NCBI RefSeq assembly: GCF_011050415.1 | Contig: NZ_DRFS01000022.1 | Location: forward strand, 124,001-188,000 | DNA from: Halomonas sp. | GTDB lineage: Bacteria > Pseudomonadota > Gammaproteobacteria > Pseudomonadales > Halomonadaceae | DNA length: 64,000 bases | Direction of reading: 5' to 3' | Shown: positions 58,701 to 64,000 of the stretch, in pieces | How the letters are laid out: each line of letters begins with the position of its first letter | Position numbering within the stretch: position 1 is the stretch's first letter | Translations under genes and position numbers: made by a program | Notes under the pieces: model-generated | Told to the model about the DNA's origin: nothing | Databases searched by the model: none | The model's input: only the letters and a program-made list of their open reading frames with translations

Positions 58701-58991
58701 GAAGCCTGCCGTTTAAGGCTGCGGCCTATCATCATGACCTCGATTGCCTTCACAGCTGCCGTATTGCCCTCTGTGATTGCCACAGGAGCGGGGGCAGAAG
58801 TGAGGGCTGCACTGGGTACCGCTGTGTTTGCAGGCATGATCGGTGTAACCCTGTTCGGTTTGTTCCTCACACCGGTGTTCTACGTGGCGCTGCGTAAGCT
58901 TGCTGGCCCGCTTGTCAGCCATCAGAGCGCCACGTTAGGCACCAATAAGGGTGACGGTCAGGGTGAGTTACCTGAAGGCAACCATATCTAG
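55794..58991 (+). CDS. RND efflux pump permease (HAE1/AcrB type)
   Basis: It has 1065 residues, normal for HAE1. The N-terminal MNFSRFFVDRPIFAAVLSII is canonical. The proton-relay Asp pair is in GIVVDDAIVVVENVER, the matching Lys in GLACKNAILIVEFARE. Two large periplasmic loops are full length. The inner-membrane pump would need the adaptor just upstream, which is frameshifted, and an outer-membrane channel, which is not in this window. A hairpin follows the stop. Confidence 0.96.
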   Translation: MNFSRFFVDRPIFAAVLSIIILAVGLISIPNLPISEYPDVVPPSVVVRTVYPGANPKEIAETVATPLEEAINGVEDMMYLKSVSGSDGVLQMTVTFRPGTDAEEATVRVQNRVSQAEARLPEAVRRQGVTTQKQSPTFLMVVHLTSPSGEYDTLYLRNYVRLNVRDRLARLEGVGDAQIFGGGDYAMRAWLDPDRIAARGLTASDVVGAMREQNVQVSAGQLGAEPIANSDFLTLINARGRLETVEEFGDIVLSRGDSGELLRLSDVARLEMGAGDYTLRSQLDGQNAVGIGIFQAPGANALEIREQVIAVMDELSEQFPEGVEYEAVYDTTIFVNDSIKSVIATLLEAVLLVVLVVTLFLQTWRASIIPLLAVPVSVIGTFGALYLLGYSINTLTLFGLVLAIGIVVDDAIVVVENVERNIEEGLKPQAAAHQAMREVSGPIIAVGLVLCAVFIPMAFLTGVTGQFYRQFAVTIAISTVISTINSLTLSPALAAMLLKPHNAPKDRLTRVIDKLFGWIFRPFNRFFNASSNKYQSGVARSLKHRGAVFLVYALLLLGTGVMFKAVPPGFIPVQDKLYLIAGVILPEGASLERTDQMLQNVVDIAMETEGVEHAIAFPGLNALQFTNTSNTGVAFLTLSAFGERSLSAAEINARINQGIGGLKEGFAFSFMPPPILGLGNGSGFQLFIEDRGNLGFGALQQAVNQLQGAIAQTPGMGFPISSYQSNVPQLDAEVDRLRAKAQGVPLTELFDTLQTYLGSTYVNDFNRFGRTWQVIAQADAPFRTSVEDIARLRTRNDQGEMVPIGTMVNIRQTFGPDPVLRYNGYPAADLAGEFDPRVLSSAQAMDIINALAEEVLPPGMALEWTDLSYQQSTQGNAALVVFPLSILLVFLVLAALYESWTLPLAVILIVPMSMLAALIGVWFGGGDNNIFVQVGLVVLIGLACKNAILIVEFARELELQGMSIVDAALEACRLRLRPIIMTSIAFTAAVLPSVIATGAGAEVRAALGTAVFAGMIGVTLFGLFLTPVFYVALRKLAGPLVSHQSATLGTNKGDGQGELPEGNHI

Positions 58992-59013
58992 GCGGGCTTA
59001 GCACTGCTGTAAA

Positions 59014-59062
59014 AACCCACTGCTCGACTTTTGCTGATTAAGAGTCAACTGAGCAGTGGGTT
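59014..59062. terminator. Hairpin terminator after the RND pump gene
   Basis: Stem AACCCACTGCTC / GAGCAGTGGGTT with a 25-base loop. The A-run on its left gives a good T-run only on the minus strand; plus-strand efficiency is uncertain. Confidence 0.6.
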
Positions 59063-59320
59063 GTCGTCTATCTGTTTTAACGTTAGCTTGATTGCGGGCT
59101 GGATAAGCAACCGCAAGTTCTAGTGCTAAGTCTTATGCATATTTTATGCGCTTGTTTATTTTAATAATCCTTTTTGGTGTGCTTCATTGTAGTGCTCTTA
59201 AATGACCTTAACGGGTGTTGAAAAAAAGACATTATGGCGTGAAAATTTATTTCACTTACCTCTTGAGAAAAAGCTGTTTTTAGAAAAAAATACTCAAAAA
59301 ATGCTGCCTGGGAAAATAAA
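59063..59320. other. AT-rich region before the Lrp-type regulator
   Basis: About 260 bp, strongly AT-rich in its right half (59150-59320). No gene. It must contain the promoter for the regulator and PLP-enzyme genes. Confidence 0.5.
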
Positions 59321-59788
59321 TTGCTTATTGATAGTTTTGATTTAAAAATTCTTGAACAGCTTCAGCGCGATGATACTCTTTCTATAGCACAGCTTGCAGA
59401 GGGGATTGGTCTCTCTGTTACGCCATGTTGGCGGCGAATACAAAGACTGGAAAAAGAAGGCGTCATTGAAAAAAGAATTGCCGTACTGAACCCTGAAAAA
59501 CTGAATCTAAGTCTCACCGTGTTTGTGATGGTCAAAACGGATAAACATAACCAAGCGTGGCTTAACACATTTCAGGAAACCGTTAAGGACTTCCCTGAAA
59601 TCGTGGAAGTAAATCGTTTGGCAGGTGAATATGACTACTTACTCAAGGTCATTACGCGCAATAACCAGTCTTATGACGCCTTTTATAAAAGGTTTATTGC
59701 GAGAATAGAGCTTAGTAATGTCACATCGTGCTTCTCAATGGAACAAGTCAAGAACACCAACGAGCTCCCCCTCGGCGATCTCTCATGA
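59321..59788 (+). CDS. Lrp/AsnC-family regulator
   Basis: It has 155 residues and starts at TTG 59321 (only weak GGGA upstream). HTH reads LSIAQLAEGIGLSVTPCWRRIQRLEKEGVI, then the RAM/AsnC ligand domain with VFVMVKTDKHNQAW and NRLAGEYDYLLKVITRN. Family members sense amino acids. The PLP-enzyme gene begins at or within its end, so it likely controls or is controlled with that gene. Confidence 0.92.
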   Translation: MLIDSFDLKILEQLQRDDTLSIAQLAEGIGLSVTPCWRRIQRLEKEGVIEKRIAVLNPEKLNLSLTVFVMVKTDKHNQAWLNTFQETVKDFPEIVEVNRLAGEYDYLLKVITRNNQSYDAFYKRFIARIELSNVTSCFSMEQVKNTNELPLGDLS

Positions 59789-59792
59789 ATGG

Positions 59793-61442
59793 ATGGAGCG
59801 CCTGCAGAGCGGGGTGATTGGAGAGGGGCAGTTGATCCCTGGGCCATTCGGCACGTGCCCCTTGCTTTATGCCGACTACACCGCTTCAGGAAGGGCGCTT
59901 GATATAGTGGAGAGTGCGATTCAGGAAGCCGTGCTGCCTCTCTACGCCAATACCCATACCGAAACCTCTTACACCGGCAAGATGACCACACGGCTGCGGG
60001 AAGCCGCCCGCCAAGCAGTCGCGGAATCGGTCGGTGCCCATGACGACTATGCGGTTATTTTTGCTGGTGCCGGGGCGACGGCGGCGATAGATCGCTGTTG
60101 TCGGATTCTTGAGTTAACGCCTGGGCAGGTGCCCTCGCAAGCAGCCAAGCCAGTAGTGTTTGTTGGCCCCTACGAACATCACTCCAATGATTTGATGTGG
60201 CGAGAGTGTGATGTGGACTTGGTGCGTATTCCACTTGGCAGCCATGGTCTTCCTGATTTGATGGTGCTTGAACAGCAGCTGCAGGCCTATGCGCACCGCG
60301 CGGTCAAAGTGGTAGCGTTTTCAGCCGCTTCCAACGTAACGGGCATTTTGACGCCGGTGCACCAAGTGGCAAGGCTGGCGCACCAATATGGTAGCTTGGC
60401 TGTCTTCGACTACGCGGCGAGTGGGCCCTATGTGGCGATCAATATGGCAGGTAGCGGCCACGATGATCACCTGGATGCCATCTTTCTGTCGCCCCATAAG
60501 TTTGTTGGCGGGCCAGGCAGTTCCGGCGTATTGGTGATTCGCAAAGCCCTGTGCCGCAATGCCAAGCCATCCATTGCTGGGGGCGGCACTGTCTCCTATG
60601 TAACGGCGACCCATCACCGTTATGTGCGCGATGTTGAACGCCGGGAGGAGGCCGGAACGCCCAATATTCTGGGTGATATCCGAGCCGGGCTGGCATTTCG
60701 TATTAAGGAAAGCGTTGGGGTCGAGGCGATTGAGTCACGCGAGCAAGCGCTGGTGGCGATGGCCGTAGCACGCTGGCAAAAAGTCGCTAACGTGCGCCTA
60801 CTGGGGGCCCTTGATGTGCCCAGACTGGCGATTTTCTCTTTCAATATTACTGCCGGTGGCAAGGCTATTCACCACAACCTTGTGGTTGCTATGTTGAATG
60901 ACCTGTTTGGTATCCAGGCGAGAGGGGGGTGTTCCTGTGCGGGGCCTTATGGTCATGAACTGCTCGCCATTGATAACGAGACCGCAGCAGAACATGAGTT
61001 TTTAGTCCAAAAAGGTAAAAGCATATATCGCCCAGGTTGGGTAAGGCTCGGATTTAACTTCTTTTTTAGTAATGAGACGGCTAACTATGTAATATCAGCA
61101 GTCGAGTTTATTGCGCGTTATGCGCCGGTATTGATGAAACTATATTCAGTCGATGAAACCAGTGGAGTATGGGTTGCACAGCACTGGAAACTGCCTGTTC
61201 AGCCCGAGCCGCAAGTGACACCACAGCTGTTGGATACGCTTTTGCGGCAGGGTGCTCTCACAAAACCAGCCGAGACGCAGGAACCCGTGGATTGTTTTGC
61301 CCGAGCGCTTGAGTTGGTCGAGCAGGCGAAAGCCCTTCCTTTGCCCGCCAACCGTCACGATGACGATGTACCCATTCGTTGGTTCTGGTGGCCCCATGAA
61401 GCCGAACAGGCCATACAGACCCACATCCAGATAAGGCCGTGA
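59793..61442 (+). CDS. Class V PLP-dependent aminotransferase-fold enzyme with C-terminal extension
   Basis: 549 residues from ATG 59793, four bases after the regulator stop; a longer reading from 59718 overlaps it by 71 bp and lacks an RBS. Cysteine desulfurase-like fold: ETSYTGKMTTRLREAARQAV, GAGATAAIDRCC, PLP lysine in LSPHKFVGGPGSSG, and RGGCSCAGPYGH near the end of the catalytic core. About 120 extra residues follow the core (from about 445), uncharacterised. Reaction unknown; desulfurase or amino-acid lyase activity are options. Pairing with a Lrp-type regulator suggests an amino-acid substrate. Confidence 0.85.
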   Translation: MERLQSGVIGEGQLIPGPFGTCPLLYADYTASGRALDIVESAIQEAVLPLYANTHTETSYTGKMTTRLREAARQAVAESVGAHDDYAVIFAGAGATAAIDRCCRILELTPGQVPSQAAKPVVFVGPYEHHSNDLMWRECDVDLVRIPLGSHGLPDLMVLEQQLQAYAHRAVKVVAFSAASNVTGILTPVHQVARLAHQYGSLAVFDYAASGPYVAINMAGSGHDDHLDAIFLSPHKFVGGPGSSGVLVIRKALCRNAKPSIAGGGTVSYVTATHHRYVRDVERREEAGTPNILGDIRAGLAFRIKESVGVEAIESREQALVAMAVARWQKVANVRLLGALDVPRLAIFSFNITAGGKAIHHNLVVAMLNDLFGIQARGGCSCAGPYGHELLAIDNETAAEHEFLVQKGKSIYRPGWVRLGFNFFFSNETANYVISAVEFIARYAPVLMKLYSVDETSGVWVAQHWKLPVQPEPQVTPQLLDTLLRQGALTKPAETQEPVDCFARALELVEQAKALPLPANRHDDDVPIRWFWWPHEAEQAIQTHIQIRP

Positions 61443-61460
61443 TACTTCTCTCGGCCTTAT
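61431..61460. terminator. Shared hairpin at convergent gene ends
   Basis: ATAAGGCCG / CGGCCTTAT, 9-bp stem and 12-base loop, overlapping the stop codons of the PLP-enzyme gene and of the SbtA-like gene. No T-run; may act in both directions. Confidence 0.5.
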
Positions 61461-62398
61461 CCCGCCAGCCATAGCCAGAGTTGATGATAGAGCGGAATGC
61501 CGATCAGCACGTTAAAGGGGAAGGTGAGCCCCAGTGAGGCCAGCATGGCAAGGCCAATGTTGGCATCGGGAATCGCGGCGCGAATGGCAACAGGGGCAGC
61601 TATATAAGAGGCACTAGCGGTAAGGCTTGCCAGAATAACCGCAGAGCCTGCGGGCAGCCCTAGCCAGTACGCCATTAACAGGCCGAAGCAAGAGAGCACG
61701 ATAGGCGCCGTTAGCGCGAAGATGATCAACCGGCTATGCCCCCAGCGCAGGCTTCTTAGTGTTTCCGCTGCGACCATGCCCATCTCCAATAGGAACAGTG
61801 CCAGAATGCCATGGAAGGCTTTTGTGTACAGGCCAGTCACCGATTCGCCGGCATCAGGCCCGTATAGCCAGCCAATCAGCACACCGCCGACCAATAGAAT
61901 CACGCCACGGTTGGTTAACGTCTCGTGCCATAACCCCGACGTTTTGGTGATTGAGCTACTGCGACTAAACCTGCGGTAGAGCAACAGCCCTAGCATGATG
62001 GCGGGTAGTTCAAGTAGCACTAGGTAAAGGGTGACTTGCCCGCCGGTCAGCAGGTTATGCGCTTCGGTATACGCTAGCGCAACGGCGAAAGTACCGGCGC
62101 TCACCGAGCCATAGTGGGCCGAAAGGCTGGCGCTGTCGGCAATAGACAGCCGTACGAGGTAGTGGACGATAGGAAAGATAACCAGCGGAATAATGATCCC
62201 TAATAGTGTGACACCGGCCAACTCGATAAGCAGTGAAAGGCTTAAACTGCCGTGCAGCGCCATGCCGCCTTTTAGGCCGATGGTGAGCATCAGCAACAGG
62301 CTGAGTATGTCGTAAGCGGCTTTGGGAATGCTGAGATCAGAGCGCACCACGCCAGCTACCACCCCTAACACAAAGAACATCACCACGATATCTGGCAC
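61457..62398 (-). CDS. SbtA-like sodium-dependent bicarbonate permease
   Basis: It has 313 residues and about ten helices in two inverted halves. Family stretches: KAAYDILSLLLMLTIGLKGG, SAHYGSVSAGTFAVALAYTE, FHGILALFLLEMGMVAAETL and SASYIAAPVAIRAAIPDAN. Slightly shorter than cyanobacterial SbtA, as usual in proteobacteria. Imports bicarbonate with sodium, perhaps for anaplerotic carboxylation; no carbon-fixation genes are seen. No SbtB-like PII gene adjoins. Divergent from a LysR-type regulator with a palindrome between. Confidence 0.87.
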   Translation of the reverse strand: MPDIVVMFFVLGVVAGVVRSDLSIPKAAYDILSLLLMLTIGLKGGMALHGSLSLSLLIELAGVTLLGIIIPLVIFPIVHYLVRLSIADSASLSAHYGSVSAGTFAVALAYTEAHNLLTGGQVTLYLVLLELPAIMLGLLLYRRFSRSSSITKTSGLWHETLTNRGVILLVGGVLIGWLYGPDAGESVTGLYTKAFHGILALFLLEMGMVAAETLRSLRWGHSRLIIFALTAPIVLSCFGLLMAYWLGLPAGSAVILASLTASASYIAAPVAIRAAIPDANIGLAMLASLGLTFPFNVLIGIPLYHQLWLWLAG

Positions 62399-62480
62399 GC
62401 TAAATCCCCTAACGAGTTGGTCAGGCGGCTACTTTAGCGATCTAAGCAGATTGATGAAAACAAATAAATTTTATACAGTC

Positions 62481-62496
62481 ATAGATAATTATCTAT
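62481..62496. promoter_or_regulatory. 16-bp palindrome at the lysR start
   Basis: ATAGATAATTATCTAT is a perfect palindrome overlapping the first proposed start codon of the LysR gene, in the 96-bp divergent region with sbtA. A candidate LysR operator for both genes. Confidence 0.55.
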
Positions 62497-63484
62497 GGCG
62501 CTTGCTATGAAAATACGACAACTCACCTTTCGCTTATTGCAGGTGTATGCAGATGTGGTGCGCACGGGCTCTATTACAGTGACCGCAAACCGTCTCCACC
62601 TCACTCAGCCAACGGTTTCTCAGCAACTAAAACGGCTGCGAGAAATTGTTGGTGAGCCTATTGTGCGTCAAGAAGAAGGACGCATTGTGCCCACTGAAGT
62701 GGGCCAGGCCCTATATCAATTAAGTCAGGATCTGCTTAGCCGCGCCGATGTGTTTAGCCAGTATCTGGATGAGTACAATAGCGGCGGGCGAGGCCACTTT
62801 AGTATCGGCTTGGTGAACACCGCGCAATATGTGCTGCCGAGGCTATTGGGGCCATTTAGCCAAGCGAACCCGCAGGTAGATGTCACGGTGGAAGTAGGTA
62901 ATCGCCAGCAAATGCTTAACCGCTTTGAGCGCCATGAAGATGATATCTACGTATTTAGCCATCCGCCCATTGATGACGCCGTATTGGCCGCGCCTTTCTT
63001 GAGTAACCCGCTGGTCTTGGTGGGGCCAGAGAACTGCCGATGGGCAGGGGTGGAAGGCCTCACCATGAATGATCTCAAAGAGGAGCGCTTTCTGCTGCGC
63101 GAACCCGGCTCTGCGACCCGGCATACCTTTAACGCCTGGCTGGATAGCGCGGGTATTGAACTGCGCTCCACCCAGCAGATCGCAAGTAATGAAGCGATCC
63201 GCCTTGCGGTGGCGTCCGGCATGGGGCTGGCGGTGTTATCACGCCACATCGTTGCGGATTCACCCAAAGGCGTTCAGGAGTTGCCTTTGCAAGGCTTCCC
63301 GCTGAAAAGCCGCTGGCACTTTGTGGTGCGCCGTGAGCGGCGCCTGCCGCCAGCTGCCTATCGCTTTTTGAGCTTTGTACAAGAGGCGCTTGCCCGTGAG
63401 TTTGAAGAGCCTGAAGGCGAAGCTGCCGTAGCCGAGCTGCTCAAGGCGTTAAATCAAGCGCGCCCCCTGTCCAAGCCGCAGTAA
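62495..63484 (+). CDS. LysR-family regulator next to the bicarbonate permease
   Basis: It has 329 residues; the ATG at 62495 overlaps the palindrome, and ATG 62507 is an alternative. HTH reads TGSITVTANRLHLTQPTVSQQLKRL, then a periplasmic-binding-like effector domain (GRGHFSIGLVNTAQYVLPRL on) with EAIRLAVASGMGLAVLSRHI near the end. Resembles CbbR-type regulators (TAQYVLPRLLGPF), which fits control of a bicarbonate transporter. Divergent from the SbtA-like gene. Confidence 0.92.
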   Translation: MALAMKIRQLTFRLLQVYADVVRTGSITVTANRLHLTQPTVSQQLKRLREIVGEPIVRQEEGRIVPTEVGQALYQLSQDLLSRADVFSQYLDEYNSGGRGHFSIGLVNTAQYVLPRLLGPFSQANPQVDVTVEVGNRQQMLNRFERHEDDIYVFSHPPIDDAVLAAPFLSNPLVLVGPENCRWAGVEGLTMNDLKEERFLLREPGSATRHTFNAWLDSAGIELRSTQQIASNEAIRLAVASGMGLAVLSRHIVADSPKGVQELPLQGFPLKSRWHFVVRRERRLPPAAYRFLSFVQEALAREFEEPEGEAAVAELLKALNQARPLSKPQ

Positions 63485-63585
63485 AGTGCGGGTAGCCGAA
63501 CACTTTGGCATCCGCTATTTGCCTTCTTCATATTGCCCTTGATCCGCTGAAGATGGGGCTATCGGCGTCGTTAAGGGAGTGCGTA

Positions 63586-64000
63586 TTATTGATTTTCTGA
63601 ATTACCCACCTGGTAGGCGTGGTAGAGATCGTCAAGCAAAACGCCGATGTGCTCAAGCAGTATATCATCGTTTTCACAACGCTCCCTAGCCCCGGCTAAC
63701 ATGAGTTTCACACCGACTGCTTCGGGTACTGAGAGACCACCCACATCCAGGTAGTGAACTAGCTCGGCCACTCTGGTCAACGCCGGGTCACCTTCCAGGT
63801 TAAAACTTGCCAGTAGCACCTCAAACGTGACCTTGTCGTCGATATGGGTAAACGTGGCGCCGTCGAAATCGAACCCCAACGCCTCCGGAGGGCACTGCGC
63901 AGGGCTTTCTAGCCATAGGAAGCACGCCTCCGGGTCGATGAAGCGCTGGATCAACCAAGCTGATGCCACGCGATCTACCCAAAGTCGGCGGCGGGTGGCC
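63586..64000 (-). CDS. ChrB C-terminal-domain protein (5' end outside window)
   Basis: At least 137 residues, open to the window edge. Reading starts ATRRRLWVDRVASAWLIQRF, then IDPEACFLWLESPAQCPPEA, LGFDFDGATFTHIDDKVTFE and VHYLDVGGLSVPEAVG. This matches the ChrB C-terminal domain, found in chromate-resistance loci and in stand-alone proteins. The partner chrA would have to lie to the right of the window. A short inside start (GTG) is possible, but the similarity continues upstream of it. Confidence 0.85.
   Translation of the reverse strand, partial: ATRRRLWVDRVASAWLIQRFIDPEACFLWLESPAQCPPEALGFDFDGATFTHIDDKVTFEVLLASFNLEGDPALTRVAELVHYLDVGGLSVPEAVGVKLMLAGARERCENDDILLEHIGVLLDDLYHAYQVGNSENQ

Overview
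The window looks like chromosome of a Halomonas-type gammaproteobacterium (Halomonas/Vreelandella group). This is inferred from the gene set and moderate GC, not from a marker gene: a cyoABCDE quinol oxidase, a long-form pta with ackA, a TRAP transporter, an SSS symporter with its tiny partner protein, aztCD zinc genes and a tenA-thiC operon behind a TPP riboswitch. No rRNA, tRNA, CRISPR array or intact insertion sequence was seen.

Layout. 1-6.6 kb: nucleoside scavenging and catabolism, with tsx-nupC-deoC-deoA-deoB on the minus strand, divergent from deoR, and two DeoR-type operator boxes between them. 6.9-11.8 kb: cyoABCDE. 11.9-13.4 kb: an AT-rich PAAR / Tlde1-like effector / putative immunity cassette of type VI secretion type, set between two nearly identical terminator hairpins. 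13.6-17 kb: ackA-pta. 17.1-18.7 kb: a DMT permease and a small outer-membrane barrel. 19-22 kb: a TRAP dctPQM operon. 22.2-24.3 kb: an HlyD/DUF2955 efflux pair behind SlyA-like palindromes. 24.8-27 kb: aztC-aztD without an ABC permease or ATPase. 27.3-29 kb: an unknown lipoprotein with a Fur-like box. 29.2-32.1 kb: riboswitch-tenA-thiC.

32.3-40 kb is a scrap-yard of acquired and decaying DNA: three GNAT genes, an integron-integrase remnant next to an attC-like hairpin, a frameshifted LysR fragment, a TonB-receptor pseudogene, the tail of a short-chain dehydrogenase with two amber stops, an AraC/SDR pair carrying three copies of a 26-bp operator-like motif, and a DMT transporter lacking its front half. 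40-46 kb holds small redox and hypothetical genes, including a Tat-exported aldo/keto reductase between two membrane proteins. 46-50 kb: SSS symporter, gmhA, mntP. 50.2-53.1 kb: two tandem, highly similar RsbRD_N-PAS-GGDEF diguanylate cyclases. 53.2-59 kb: an AraC regulator divergent from an RND pump whose membrane-fusion gene is frameshifted. 59.3-63.5 kb: an Lrp/AsnC regulator with a class V PLP enzyme, then an SbtA-like bicarbonate permease divergent from a LysR regulator. The right edge cuts a ChrB-domain gene.

The most noteworthy items are the type VI cargo cassette between twin hairpins, the integron remnant, the repeated AraC operator motif, the TPP riboswitch with an enlarged L5 and a Shine-Dalgarno hairpin, the orphan aztCD pair with a Zur-like box, and the hidden 43-residue symporter partner.
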